From Schistosoma mansoni (Eukaryota > Platyhelminthes > Trematoda > Strigeidida > Schistosomatidae), in contig NW_017386025.1 of the NCBI RefSeq assembly GCF_000237925.1, positions 2,480,001 to 2,544,000 of the forward strand: DNA of 64,000 nt, given 5' to 3'. The position numbers and the translations under genes were made by a program. Positions 1 to 12,064 of the stretch are shown here, piece by piece; position 1 is the first letter of the stretch; each line of letters starts with the position of its first letter. The notes under the pieces are model-generated. The model was not told where the DNA came from. It searched no databases and saw nothing but the letters and a program-made list of their open reading frames with translations.

Positions 1-576
1 AGGTTCAATAATTAAGATATGTTTTATGGTAACTTATTAAGAAGTGCATAGAATCACAATGAAACAATATCCTTCTCACGAGAAATTACTCTCTTCGTTG
101 TAATGAAATTGATGTCTAGGTTATTGCCATACGATCGTTATCTATGAAAAACAAACGCCAAACTAAGCCAATACAAAACCCGGAACTACAAAGGTATCTA
201 CAGGTACATCATGTAATTTGAGGGTTGTAAGCACATCATTTAAAAACCAACAGGACAGCTAGCAAACAATCGAGAAGAACAAAAAGTAAATTACGTAATT
301 ACATTACTCTATATTACTTCAACGTGTTTGCGAAATACAGGCTTCCAAAAAATAAAATAGTAAAATGTTTACTAGTGTGAAGAGACATTAATACGTACAT
401 ACATACAATAAATACACTGTATTCCTTATCAGGAAAGCAAGATGTTGGAACATAATTTCTTTTCTTTTCTAAAAAAGCTATGACAATGATCATGTGTATT
501 GATGATGAGTGGTGAGAGAAATAAAAACAGGGAATAATTTCGCTGGAAAATTTAGAGTACTTGAGAACACTGAAAA
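1..576. other. 3' flank of pinin, no other gene seen
   Basis: AT-rich sequence immediately downstream of the pinin stop codon on the minus strand, probably containing its 3' UTR. I see no second coding region, no repeat shared with the rest of the window and no clear canonical polyadenylation signal close to the stop. Confidence 0.4.
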
Positions 577-1202
577 TTAGTCAGTTCCAGTGGAGTTCTG
601 TCTAGATTTTTCTTTTTCTTTAATCATATTATCAGGTGGATGAGATTCACCAACAGAGGACAACTTACGTTTTTGAGTCGGAGGTTGACAACGTACTGGG
701 CTACTGTGTGATGACAGATGACTACTGGATCGTTTAGATGATGATAAAGGAGATGTGTTTTGTTTTTTTGCACGATTTGGAGATTCTGTATATATAGCAT
801 GATGCTGGTCTTCCTCCATTAATTGAGGTTCATCTCCTAAAGCGAATGTCTCACTGCCATCTGATAGTTCACCAGCTTCTAATTCTTGACGATGAGAGTT
901 ATGGGAGTTTTTGCTAATAAAAGTATTCGATAAACGCGGTGAATTATAACTGGGACCATGATGCTGATTTGTAGAAGTCCTAGAACTGTTAAACTTAGCT
1001 TCGCTGGAAATATCACCTAATGAAGACCATTGTTTATCGGATTTCCCATGTTCATCCCAATCATGATTCTTCTTGTCAGAATCCTCAGTTTTGTTTACCT
1101 TATTATCAGATGGATCATTATTACTTGAAGCGATACGACGCCGTGCTTGTAAATTTTCCTCAAATTCTGTTTCGAGCTTTTTCCGACGCCGAGCGATGAG
1201 AG
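577..1202 (-). CDS. PNN: Pinin last coding exon, Ser/Lys-rich C-terminal tail
   Basis: The acceptor is TTTTCCAG before 1202; with the G carried from exon 3 it reads AIDALIARRRKKLETEFEENL, the end of the conserved domain. About 180 low-complexity residues follow, rich in S, N, K and E and including SSSKRSSSHLSSHSSP, resembling the SR-rich tail of pinin but short. The open frame runs 5' of the acceptor to 1266 only by chance (a hydrophobic MIILTSLVFH stretch read from the intron). Confidence 0.8.
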
Positions 1203-4200
1203 CTGGAAAAGTAGGCATCCAAAAAAACAAACAAAAGTGAAATACCAAACTCGTAAGGATTATCAATAGTGGATTACAAGAGTCAGTTACCAGTCAGTTG
1301 CCGCTAACGCATAGCCTGGCACAGATGTGTTGCCATACCATATTAACACAACAAGACTAACAACAACAACAACAAGGTCAAAGGTATCACAAAGAAACTG
1401 TTAACTGTAACATCGATCCTTTCAGCAAGTTATGCAGTTGACCATGAAAACTGAAGTATGAGAAAAATATCGAAATCGATACTAATTTTTCTTCTACAAT
1501 ATTAGCAGAAGAATAAGAAAAATAATACGGAATTAATGTTTTATTGACATTGAAAATAGGATACTAACTGAAATGCCAAAACTAAAAGTAAGATACGCCC
1601 GCGAACAACACTCAAGTTGTATGTTTGAAATTCATTTCACTCACTTTGTTTTACGTATCAAGAGTAATACTTATATTAATCAAACAGTTACTATAATTTC
1701 AGATCAAGTATACAAACCTGTAACGAACTATTGAATCATATGAATTTATAGTTACAAGATTATTATTCCTAACAGCTATAATGTCATATGAAAAGTACAA
1801 AATCTTGGAACGAAGATGTTTGATTATAAACACATTTTAGTAATCCTGATGTTCTGGGCTAATCAATAAGGAATAGATTTGCTGTTATGCTATAAAATAA
1901 AACTTTTGTGTGTGGTGAGTTTGTGCTTCGATTGAAATTATTAATTAATATGCACATAGAAATCACTAGTCTTTAAGTGTTTAGATATTTAAATAAGGAG
2001 CATAGTAAACATTGTAAGATAATATAACAAGAAAATAGAGCTATATAACGCCAGTGATTATTGTTAAGAAGTCTAGTGAACTTAGAGTTAAATGTTCAAT
2101 GATTCTACAATAGCACAAACTAAAAAATAGTCAGGATGAATACGATTGACAAAAATTTTCATATATTGAGTTCAGATCATTTAAACAATAGATAAAGTGA
2201 TACTCAAGTTGGATTAACAATATTTTGTTCTTTAACTATTAAGTGGTTATATATCTTGTCCGGAATCTTTTTAAGTTAAGATGTCAAAATAGATCCAAAA
2301 AGAAGCTAAACAAAAAACATAACACAACATCTTTCATTTTACAAGAGTTAATTTCTAATTTCCATGAAGGGTGTAACTATAAGATAGTTTAGGAACTACT
2401 TAGAAAATGACCTTACTGTGATTATGTTCTAACTTGCATATATATAGAACATATATTGTTATATCTGATCAATAAAATGTAATAATACGAGCATGGATGG
2501 AATAAAAAGGTGAATCACATCAACTAGCAGCACAGTGTAAACAGCCGTAGGTGTACTGAACGTAGATCTTATGACGATGAATTTAGAATTAAGTATTTAT
2601 GTAGTTAATAAACAACAATAGTGTACAGTGTTTTTAATAAATAAATGTAAAAAACCAACCATCTATAGCGCGAACCGCCACTTCTATACGCCACTTTGAC
2701 TCTTCATTGTGAATTTTCGGGCGATAAAATATATATGGTGGCTTTGAAGTACGACAAAAACCCTTCATCTTTTCCTGTTGCTCCTTCCATATCTCAAACT
2801 AAGAAATATTTTCGGCATAAAAAAATCAATAACATCAGCTAACTAGGCTCAGATTTGCAACATTATCATTTACAAAACTCAAAAACCTTAGATATACAGC
2901 TTTTAGAGGATTACCTATTGAGACATGAGATTAAAAAAGAAAAAATGTTTCACATGATAACAATACAGTAGAAGCCAAACCTACCATGCAGGGATATGAT
3001 AAAACTAGATTTCTTAAGTGAATTAGGCAGAATTGTGATAGTATTTGATGGTGAAATCAACACTAAGCTCTAAAATCCATAATTCTGTCAACTAGTAGGT
3101 CTTAAGTAACTTAGAACATACCACACATAATTTTGTGTTATTTAAGAAACATGTCCAATCTTTAAGGATAAAAAAATTTCAATCGGTTGAATCCGTGTTG
3201 CAAGTTATACGTTATTTTTAATGCTATAGAGTCATTTTATTTTTGTGTGCCACTTTAGAGCACTTTGACTAGTTTAGTTATTGTAAATACAAAAACTTAA
3301 AATCAAGAAAGTGAGAATAAGACTGAAAATTCAGTTTTTGGAACAAAGGAAATTTTTAGGGACTACATATTTGGAAATAGTGACGAGACGGTTACGCCAA
3401 AGCTAATAACTTCAGTCGTAATTGTTCGTACTTATAAAGTATGCTGTGTATTTTGTTTAGGATTTGACATCTATAAGCTATGTTGTGAAATGAACTCCGA
3501 AGACAGTAGTGTCATGAGTAAAGATATGCTGGCAATCTGCATAAGTCCTGACTACTTATAATAATTAACAATGCGTACTGCAAGGAATTATAACCGAGTA
3601 AGCAGACACTTTTACTAAAAGCAAGGTAATCACGTTATTTAACATATAATTGATGATTTCTACAGATAATCATGTTTTTTTACTACTGATATAGCTCTAA
3701 TAGTGCAAAAGATTATTTGAAGTACACAAACCTTTTTTAATAATCTCATTTTTTGTTGTAGAATGCTAACTTCAACGTGATGTTCTCGTCGAGTACGAAA
3801 TAGTTCTGCGCGTTCACGACGTAAGTTTTCTTTTTCTTCTCTTGCTCGAGCTTCCAACTTAGCATCAACTAAACGTCGTTTTTCCATTTGAGGTTTTTTG
3901 ATTGCAGCTGCAGATTCAGCTTGGAACTGTTTTAATGTTCCCTGAAGGATCCCAAGCATACGGCGACCTCTATTCAAATAAAGGACAAATGATATACAAT
4001 ATGGACGTTTTTATGGTGTCTTATTGATCGTAAGTGTAAAAACTAGAGTTTTTTTAGGTGAATCGTGGAGCCTCGATCGAAAGAGTTCACACATACTAGG
4101 ATATATATAACTGCTCCATATAATCATAATAATAAGGATCAGCAAAAACTGTACCAAAGGTTGGATTAGAATAGCAATATAAGTAACATATATGTGTACA

Positions 4201-7200
4201 TTTTCAAAATATACCCAATATTGATGCATCAGTATATTTACAGATATGTTGGTTTTCATTATGCTGAACATAAGTTAATTCCAAGATGCACATCCGAATC
4301 CAGTTAAATGTCAACAAACAAATGGAAATAAATGATAATGTAACTCATTTGCCGAGTACAAGTTTAATTACTTGAACTTGACAATGGCGTTTTTGTGTAA
4401 GGACTAGTTATACAGCTTGACGGTAGCTGAAAACGAGGTAGGTAGGTCCGGCGCTTTAACCGGGTTAATGAACACGGAGGGTCTACCTAAGAGAGTTGGA
4501 AAACTTTGATTCCAAAACAATGGTGCACATGGGCTCTCGTGTCCTCAAGGGACAAATGATGTACGAACCTATTGTTGGTCGCCGGCTACCACGAGACTGC
4601 ATCTCCTTATGTTGCTCCACTGCCTCATGGGTCAGACCTTTAGGTCGAAGACTTCGGGTGTGGCTAAGAAAACCACCTGCTTCGGTCCGGGCACCCGGGA
4701 AGTATCAGCCCACACATAAATCAAATGATAATTACTACTGGAAATGATATTCTTAATTCAACTAAGGTTCAGACAAATCGCATTCACATTCATTTGATAA
4801 TATTCATTGCGTAAGGACCGAGAATTCTGATGGTTGGAGCGTGCTAATGAGTTAAAAGCAGCATTCGGTAAATGTATGAAGTTTTTTCAACTCATTCGAG
4901 TCAATGGCAGCAACAAGTATGGTGTGAGTGAAACAATCTGGGAAGATGATGGGATACCAATCACTAACATCCATCGACATCTTGGACGATGGGCAGAGTT
5001 CTTCGAAGGGAAGTCCAACTGGTCTGTTGCTCCGACAAAATCGATTAAACTGTCCTGCCCTCCATGGCCTGTCACGACTGATCCACCAAATGAGACGGAA
5101 ACACGCAAAGGACTCCAACTCTTGAAACGCTACAAATCATCAGGCCCAGATAACTTACCTCCGGCTCCTTTTAAAGATGGTGGTCACTTTCTGGTTAAGG
5201 AACGGACCGATTTGTTTACAAAGGCCTGGCAGTCAGAAAGTGTCCAACATCACGGAATGAGTCAATAGTTGTTTCTATCTTCGAAAAAGATTCACGTCAC
5301 ACATTCAACAACTATCGGAGGATAAGTCTACTTCTGATTGAGTCCAAAGTATTGACTTTCGTCATGCTTCGTAGATTCTCCAAAACACAAAAAATATTGA
5401 CTCGCGAGGAGCAGGATGATTTTTGTCCTAGTCAAGGATGCATCGACGCCTTCGATTTGCTGGACAGGACTGTTCTCTGGGACTGTCTATTGAAGAAGGA
5501 TGTGCCTGAAAAGTTTATCAACATCCGAAAAGTCCTATATACAAACACCTTACACATAATGAGGGCACACAACCACTTCACTTTGTTGTCCCACGCCAAT
5601 AGTGGGGTTAGGCAGGTTGTCCAATCTCACCATTCCTCTTCAACTTTGCCGTTGATAATATTCTGGAAACAGCTCTGATAGATGTAAGTAATGGCCGTGT
5701 GGATCTGTTTCCTGGAGAAAGGTTTTTCGGCCTTCAGTATGCGGATAATATTGTCTTACTGTGCGATGATACCCAAGTCATGCAATCCACACTTAATCAG
5801 GTGGTATTCAGTGTCCGTAGGTATGGTATGTGTTTTGCACATTCCAAGTGCAAAGTATTTTTACAAGACTGACAGGACTTTGATCCTGCACTCACCCTGG
5901 GTAATGAGTAGATAGAAGTATTCGAGAAGTTCGTGTATCTGGGTAGCTGCTGGTGGCATGAGTGTTTAGATCAATCCACATATAGTGAAAGCCAGAACGG
6001 TTTATTACAATTTAGGCCATCTTTGGTATCTTCGTGATGTCAGAATAGAAGCCAGTGGTGATCTTGTAGTGACTTTATTTTACTTTCTTCATAAAAAATA
6101 AACGTAACTTTTTTAACTGAGTTTTTTCTGGTTGTACTTTTGGTAACTGAACTGCCTCTCCCATTATTATTATTTCACTCTCATACATTAATTTCTGCTC
6201 GTTGTTTTTTCTATACGCACCTTACATTCTCAATCTCTCCACAGCCTTATTGTTATTGTGTAGAGCGAATGTATTTGGTGCCGCTTTGCACCAATATACA
6301 TGTGTTAGAATAGATAAATAATAAATAGGTAGGACGGGGTACGGCCGAGAGTGGGGAGAGTCTACTCTCCCTCTCGAAATGCTCTCATATGGCCAGCGAA
6401 TATATAGCCTCCGCCAGGGAAGTCCTACTCACTGCCTTCTCGTGGCGGGGGTGTTGTTTACGAAAGTGAGAGGACGAAAAGCGAATGTCCGGCGCTATAA
6501 CCGGATTGGTGGACNNNNNNNNNNNNNNNNNNNNNNNNNNNNNNNNNNNNNNNNNNNNNNNNNNNNNNNNNNNNNNNNNNNNNNNNNNNNNNNNNNNNNN
6601 NNNNNNNNNNNNNNNNNNNNNNNNNNNNNNNNNNNNNNNNNNNNNNNNNNNNNNNNNNNNNNNNNNNNNNNNNNNNNNNNNNNNNNNNNNNNNNNNNNNN
6701 NNNNNNNNNNNNNNTACTAACCCGCCCCCCCCCAATATCTCCACTCTTCCCCACCACGACGCTCTCCCGATCTCTGAGCATAGCTCCACCAGACGGTCGC
6801 CATTATCTGTTCTTTTCGCCATGACACCATAAGATCCACCCAGGTGTCCTTCCCTTTCACTTAGTTTACCTACTTGAGCATTAAAGTCACCTGCTACTAT
6901 TACTACATCAGAACGCCTAGCTTCTCGGAGAAGGTCAGAAAGTTTCCTGTAGAACTCATCTTTTATATCGTCTGAGCTGCAGTCAGTGGGAGAGTAGGCA
7001 GAGACGACGAAGAGGCAACGACGAATTTCCCTATCTTTCCGAGTCCTTACTGATCCGTTTAGTCGAACAGCGCATAGACGACTGTCTACTGGGATCCAGT
7101 CTAAAAGAGCTAGTTCTGCCCTAGGACTTAATGCTATACCTACTCCAGCGAGGCCACGGGAAGCAGCGTCAGGGCTTCCAGATACACGGAGCGTGTATCG

Positions 7201-9930
7201 AGATGAAACTTTATTTTGATTAGGTGCGGTCAAATGAATGACACTACTCGGATCTTGTATGCGCGTTTCGGAGACGCAGCACACATCGATGGTGTAAGAT
7301 TCTAGAGTTCTAGCTAAGGAAGCCTGTTGTCCTATTTGGCACAATGTTCGGACATTAAAAGTTCCTATATGTAGTTTAGAGCGTGGTTTCAAGAGACCAG
7401 GAATAACGTTCTGTGTACTCGAATCGTTTGCCCTAGCGGTGCGACGCGATAAAAGGACGTGGGAAGGGTTAGTCGAGGAGATAACAGAGTTATTAGGTGT
7501 AGGAAGGATTTGAAAGCGACCAACTTGGTCTTGTGTGCAGTTAAGGGTATGAGGGCTAGTATCACTTCCCGGCTGCCCACACCGTGGAAGGGTATTTCTT
7601 GAGGGACCTGAAAAAGAAGTTGGATTAGTGTTGGTCTTAACGACCTGGGAGCGTGACCGCAGTGCCCAAGGGACATCTGCTTGAGGCCGGTCACGCACGG
7701 CCTTTTTGTGGGGGATTTTTGACGTGTTAGCTCCGTTCTTCAAAAGTCCTTACCGCCGGAGACGGAAATCCGTGGGATAAGGCGAGGTGTGCATTTTTAG
7801 GGTCGACCTTTTCTAACCCCACCCCTCCTTGTGGGAAGGCAGCATCGCTGTCATGCTGGTTGTCTGAAGGAAACACCTTACTGCTTTCACACCTCTGTAC
7901 AGTCAGCAGTACGACTTCGCCTTCGGACCTTGGGATTGCTGCTTTTAGTCTCACCGCTCTTCAACCGACCTGTCTGGCATGGTAGGACCTTGAGGAACGA
8001 TTGTTCCAGCCAGCATAGCTCGATTGGATCATCACGATAGGCAAGCCCGACCACCACGTCAAGGTAGCAGCAACGGTCGGGACTCAATGGTCACTGAACT
8101 AGAATTACGCGAAATAGCTTCAGTGTTTGAAATAACTAATGACTAGTTTGACTGATGGAGTGCAATATGGATTTGTTAATGGGGATTTCATGGAAATAAG
8201 CGATTATCACTCTCTAATAAACTCATCAGAAATATACCATTATTTTAGTTCACTAAACTAACAATTTTCACACGTCGACAATTTAAACAGGTTTTCAAGC
8301 TCAAAAGGCTGTTTTCTAAAATAACCAGACAGTTTAATCACACCATTGTTAATATGACAGCAGAATGTATGTATTCACTCTTTGTCAAGGACGAAACCAT
8401 CTGAATATCTGAGCGACAATCCTGGTAATTTACTTTTAAATATATATTTAGCACCCTATGTTAGGTATGATGGTCAAGTAATTTGACATTTAATCGAACG
8501 ATAAAGGCAATGCTTCTGTTATTTAAGATCTCAAGAGACAGATCTGATCAAATGGTAGTTATGTTGCTTAACCCCCCCCCCACAAGAACTTGCACTATAA
8601 AAAGACTGTCAAGCCACCTGAGTGAGTCAGTGGTTTCTTTGATAGAAAACCATAGTGGATTAGATTTTCCATTCGCGAGATCAAAAAATAGGGTTGTTGG
8701 CAGTGACACTTTCGAACATATATTTCAAAAATCACTAAAATAACAGGTTTGTCTGTCTGGATAGACAGAACATCTAGTATAAACGTGGAGCCTAAAAAAC
8801 GTCAATCGGTCCGAATTACCACTCTCAACACTGGTGCAGCGAGACAAGGTAGATAGGAGAAAAAGAAACACTAGTACAAACAGTCGAGAAAAGAAATAAA
8901 ACTACATAGATGAAACAGGGAAGTGAAAAGTATGGGATAAAACAGTACTCATTATTTGAGACTGTCACGGCGATAGATTATGAGTTATCTAGAGCCTCTA
9001 AACAAAGATTACAGTTATCTTGAGGACCCCGATCACGTGGTCTGTATTTTATGACATGGTTTATACTTATAGGGTGGCCAACTGCTAAACAACACGTTTT
9101 ATTTAATAGGCCGGCATATTTCGCAAGTACCACTGATGGCGCAAGTTGGTGGAACTTTATCAAACACATTTCCTGTTAAAAAGGGAGTCTTGTCGGCTAC
9201 GAACATATTTGGGTTAAGACCGAGGAAGTCAACAAAGTATATAGTTTCTGCATACACGCACCGCCTGCACACAATCAAAACTACAATTCTGCAAAACAGC
9301 CATAACGCAAAATTTTATATTCAAACAGAAAACCAATATTAAACTAAACTCAAGACTAGCAGAAAGAGTACACGTTGGCAGCAGTTTTCAAAAACAAGAC
9401 CGTCATATAAATACTTCAAGTCAATGACAAACTGTTTTCCAAGGTTACGCAGTGTTACATTAGTAGAGGTTGAGCCACTGGAAACCCTAAAAGGCGAACG
9501 TCGGAGTGTAAACAGTTAGATTTCAAAGACAATCATTATTTAGCATACATTACAACAGTTTTTAGACAAAATAATTATAAGACAACATGAACGCATACCA
9601 CATTAAACTCACTCGTAAGTCATCATCAATAGGTCGCTTGATATCCTGAAGGCTAGGTGCAAACAATTATTTCGTACAATAAGAACCTACATTTTGGCAT
9701 CGTCTACTTTATCCGATGAATCTGGCCTATTTCCATTATACGACGAAACGAAGAACAAACCTTAATTGGTTGACTCCAGCTATCCGTGCACGTATGCGCT
9801 TGGAATTCGCTTCTCCTATACGTCTATCAGATGGATCTCGTCCTGTGATTCTTTTTATATCATTGTCAACTATTTTTAACTGCTCTTTAGCAAGTTCTAA
9901 GTTCTTCTTTAGGACATCAATAGATTCCAT
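577..9930 (-). CDS. PNN: Pinin (PNN), nuclear speckle / splicing-associated protein; whole gene span, four coding exons
   Basis: The spliced reading frame joins exons 9761-9930, 3732-3969, 2660-2798 and 577-1202. Exon 1 ends with two codon bases (AG) and the next exon supplies A, giving NQLR-GRRMLG; the next junction is phase 0 and the last is phase 1. The total is 1173 nt, or 390 aa plus stop. The N-terminus carries the pinin/SDK N-terminal motif with GRDPSDRR. The middle has GRRMLGILQGTLKQF followed by a charged coiled coil rich in E, R and K. Then come KPPYIFYRPKIH and RRRKKLETEFEE, both in the order known from pinin/SDK/memA. The tail is Ser/Arg/Lys-rich but much shorter than the vertebrate one (vertebrate pinin is about 700 aa). 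In other animals pinin acts in nuclear speckles with exon-junction and SR-related factors. The first intron holds 3.7 kb of retrotransposon relics and an assembly gap. Exon borders are read by eye from GT/AG and phase; identity is firm. Confidence 0.85.
2660..2798 (-). CDS. PNN: Pinin exon 3 (pinin/SDK/memA domain, second half)
   Basis: A 139 nt exon between a TTTCTTAG acceptor and a G|GTTGGT donor, phase 0 in and phase 1 out. It encodes FEIWKEQQEKMKGFCRTSKP, then a PPYIFYRPKIH stretch. The aromatic-Pro pattern matches the segment in other pinins where KTKPHLFYIP occurs. It has no ATG and so is missed by simple ORF calling; it was found by reading the minus strand between the neighbouring exons. 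Confidence 0.8.
3732..3969 (-). CDS. PNN: Pinin exon 2 (pinin/SDK/memA domain, first half)
   Basis: The acceptor AATAG precedes 3969. The exon encodes GRRMLGILQGTLKQFQAE, then a long E/R/K coiled-coil stretch ending MRLLKK at the donor AAG|GTTTGT. This is the most conserved segment of pinin, where a GRRMFG-like motif is followed by GTLQKF. A GTCGCC start two bases later (3967) would also be framed if a micro-exon intervened, but direct splicing from exon 1 fits without one. Confidence 0.85.
4430..6318 (+). mobile_element. Non-LTR retrotransposon, family A, internally deleted and frameshifted copy in pinin intron 1
   Basis: The 5' part (4447-4720) matches the 5' region of the 38.8 kb copy (motif GTCCGG..CTTTAACCGGGTT, then the CATGGGCTC..TCCTCAAGGGACAAATG block). 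It then jumps directly to pre-RT sequence near 4800, so the endonuclease domain is missing. RT-like pieces follow in three frames at 4834-5268, 5352-5678 and 5691-5915, matching the RT of the 38.8 kb copy but with frameshifts. The 3' end at about 6290-6318 has the family signature GCACCAATATACATGTGT followed by AATAAATA repeats. It is on the strand opposite to pinin. Confidence 0.75.
6330..6514 (+). mobile_element. 5' end of a second family A element, cut by the assembly gap
   Basis: It starts right after the tail of the preceding copy with GGTACGGCCGAGAGTGGGGA. It runs through the CTCTCGAAATGCTCTCATATGG and GTCCGGCGCTATAACCGG blocks that open the other family A copies, and then reaches Ns at 6515. 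Its continuation is not in the assembly. Confidence 0.7.
6515..6714. other. Assembly gap, 200 N
   Basis: Exactly 200 unknown bases. Round-number gaps are usually scaffolding estimates, so the true size is unknown. The flanks come from opposite-strand element fragments. Confidence 0.99.
6734..6773. other. Illumina adapter-like contamination next to the gap
   Basis: Bases 6734-6773 read close to the end of the standard Illumina universal adapter: an ATCT..CACTCTT core, then CACGACGCTCT and CCGATCT. They differ from it by a handful of substitutions. They directly follow a run of nine Cs and the N gap. The normal endonuclease reading frame of the neighbouring element resumes just after CCGATCT. 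This is established adapter sequence recognised by eye, hence an artefact rather than biology. Confidence 0.8.
6774..8095 (-). mobile_element. Non-LTR retrotransposon 5' part with AP endonuclease domain (minus strand)
   Basis: The reading frame from 7743 down to about 6774 (roughly 320 aa before the gap) contains an AP-endonuclease-type nuclease. HIGTFNVRTLCQIGQQ opens the domain, then VCCVSETRIQD (catalytic Glu), LAGVGIALSPRA, SAYSPTDCSS and VVIVAGDFNAQVGKL (Asp/Asn pair). These are the hallmarks of EN domains in RTE/CR1-type elements. Upstream, 7745-8095 is probably the element's 5' UTR. The protein is cut by adapter and gap; no RT is visible here. The same EN occurs degenerated at 39.35 kb with about half the residues shared, so this is a related but distinct subfamily. 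Confidence 0.75.
8096..9448. other. Pinin intron 1, remainder; no assignable gene
   Basis: AT-rich sequence with a C9-type run at 8573-8581 and short open frames on both strands (for example 8978-9169 minus) with no recognisable domain. Any further small pinin exon would lie here or in 9487-9760, but I could not establish one. Confidence 0.35.
9761..9930 (-). CDS. PNN: Pinin exon 1 (N-terminal coding exon)
   Basis: It begins with ATG at 9930-9928 and encodes 56 full codons starting MESIDVLKKNLELAKEQL. The helical stretch, IKRITGRDPSDRR and the basic run that follows match the conserved N-terminus of pinin, where vertebrates have a GRDPND motif. The donor is AAG|GTTTGT at 9760-9759, leaving phase 2. 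No in-frame upstream ATG was chosen because the family also starts a few residues before this helix. Confidence 0.8.
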
Positions 9931-10019
9931 CGCATTAAAGCCTCAAGGGCGCGTAAATTCCTTGACCTCTGCTTTTCCTTATGACTTTCATTGAACACTG
10001 TGTTGCAGTTTCAATGTAA

Positions 10020-10950
10020 AATAACGAAATCATTTACCCATTACTAATTTTGAGGCAGAAATATCTGTGAAGATCTAGCCCTTACATGATAAGTTGATGA
10101 TTTTCGTCATCAACTAGATACGTTCTCCTTCGAAAAGATCGAGAGCATTGTCATCTTTAATGAAAAGTGGACTAGCTACTTAAATGTAACTGTTTGAATC
10201 AGGATCATAAAAGTTCACATCTGCCATCTCTAATGCACTTGAAGGTTCTCTGGAACGTTAAAAATAGTCGGTAATCTCTTTTTTACTTCATCCAGTCGTT
10301 TTCATAACACGTCCAAGGTAGTAAGTTGCAAAACTATATTTCTCATACTACTACGTAAGATAAAATCTCGTTTGTCCCTGCTATCTTTCCAAGCTTGTAA
10401 TAGTCTTGGTATGGTGGAGTCATAAAGTATTCTCATAAGTCCTACATGATATGCCTTGTCAAAATCTTCACTGAAATCATGATACACTACTTAAATGGAC
10501 AGATCACTATAGTGCACTTCTCTAAAATCCTCTCAGAATGAGGTAGTTTGGTACTTAGTATAGACATACTGAATCCACGCAAATGTACTCACATTTTGGA
10601 AGACGTTACCTGACGGAGCATGTCAAAACCAAGTGCCTTACTTCAGTCCTGTTGTCTAATTTATGCTCAGCTGTGTGTTTTTAATGTCTTATCCCTATGG
10701 TATACCTTTCCCTGTCAAGTCACCTGTCAACTTATCACACTTTATTATTTTGTTGATTGTCAAACATTTGAAATACGTTGACTAAGCAACACTGTGAACT
10801 TATATCAATAAAATGTTGACTCTACCTGTCCGGTACAGTCGTGGAATTCTTCAATGTAACTCAACTGATGGTGATTCCGGTGTGTCTCAATACAACGTCA
10901 ATAAGGAATCTATTTCTGATTCCAGTCCTATAATCATATTGATTCAGTAC
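10020..10950. other. Intergenic, 5' of pinin; one faint RT-like trace
   Basis: Mostly unassigned. On the minus strand at 10302-10487 the reading HDFSEDFDKAYHVGLM resembles the palm A motif of a reverse transcriptase, but it is too short and decayed to classify. The pinin promoter is expected just above 9930; I see no clear TATA or other core element. Confidence 0.3.
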
Positions 10951-10962
10951 AATTGTGTTATT

Positions 10963-11453
10963 TTTGATGGAGTTTTGCTCCCTGAACTGGATGGTTTGCT
11001 CGTGGAGCTTTCATCATCCTTCTCAACGACATCATCAGCATAAACTTCGGGTAGAAGTGAAGTGTTTGAAAAATTCTCTGGAGATTTTGGATAGAGGCAA
11101 TTCTAAAAACACCAGAGAATTTTTAGAAGCTTGGCACTCAGATCAATCAGCAATAAACAAGCACATTGAAATCAATCCAATTTATTGACGAGTCACGAAA
11201 ATTATGCAGAAACATGAGAACAAAAACCAAACCAATGGGGGATACAACCAGAACAAAGAAATAAACAATGACAGATTTAAGGTCAGAAACAACCAATCAA
11301 CATCGAGGTGTGCAGGACAAGCTGTGAACCAAATGTGCAGAAATTCAAGCACTTCACTTGTAACCGAAGTTTGTGCTGATGATGTCCTTCAGAAGGACGA
11401 TGAATGCTCCACGAGCAAACCATCCAGCTCAGAGAACAAAACTCCATCAAAAT
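10963..11453. repeat. Inverted repeat, arms 10963-11070 and 11342-11453
   Basis: The left arm (TTTTGATGGAGTTTTGCTCC ... GAAGTGTTTGAA) is read back on the opposite strand by the right arm with about nine in ten bases matching. The spacer is about 270 bp. No flanking duplication or coding content was recognised; the repeat family is unknown. Confidence 0.65.
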
Positions 11454-12064
11454 CACCCACCTGAGCTACAAATCTTCACCACCTCACGATTGCGTTTGTT
11501 CAATCCTACAGTATTTTGTCTGCTGATTACAACTGTACTACAAATTGACTCAATTTCTTAAATATAAATTCGAACGTTTTGCTTTTTTAATTCCAGATCA
11601 ATCTATTCGTTCTGAGTTATCGAGTTAACGTCAATGAACACAACAGGCCGTTCGTCATGCCGGGACTGGTTTAACGAAGACCATACCCCCTTGAAGTTGA
11701 TAGACTGCGCTTCAATGTGCTTATCCTCAATTATTTTCCTCGAAATCTTGATGTATATACTGCCCAGAACTGAAAGAAAGCATTTGATTATATCTGTATA
11801 CTTCTGCATTGGAAAAGAAGACCAATTAAAACGTTTAGCCAGTATTCCGCACGAGGAAAACGAGAAATTAAAAGTGCTAAATAACTTGACATGTAGTTAA
11901 GCAATAATGCCTCTGACGCGGATGGACTACTTCGGGCTCGAAAACTATCAAAATCTGGTTACTTCCTACTGATCCAGGATAGACATAAGGACGCCACAAG
12001 TATTTGGAGTTTGACGGTGCCTTAACCAGTAAAACCTATGATCGAAATATGCCAAACTTGTCAA

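Noticed and set aside
6379-6832. Open frames running through the N gap
   Set aside because: They are made of unknown residues and adapter-derived sequence; no real protein.
9449-9486. A 38 nt pinin micro-exon (TTTTAG acceptor, C|GTAACC donor) that would fit in frame using a 3967 start for the next exon
   Set aside because: Direct splicing of 9761 to 3969 already gives a conserved-looking LRGRRMLG junction; the micro-exon adds residues without resemblance to pinin. Kept only as a possibility.
10302-10487. Reverse transcriptase fragment (FDKAYHVGLM)
   Set aside because: A single motif in 60 residues is insufficient in such AT-rich DNA; mentioned only as a trace.
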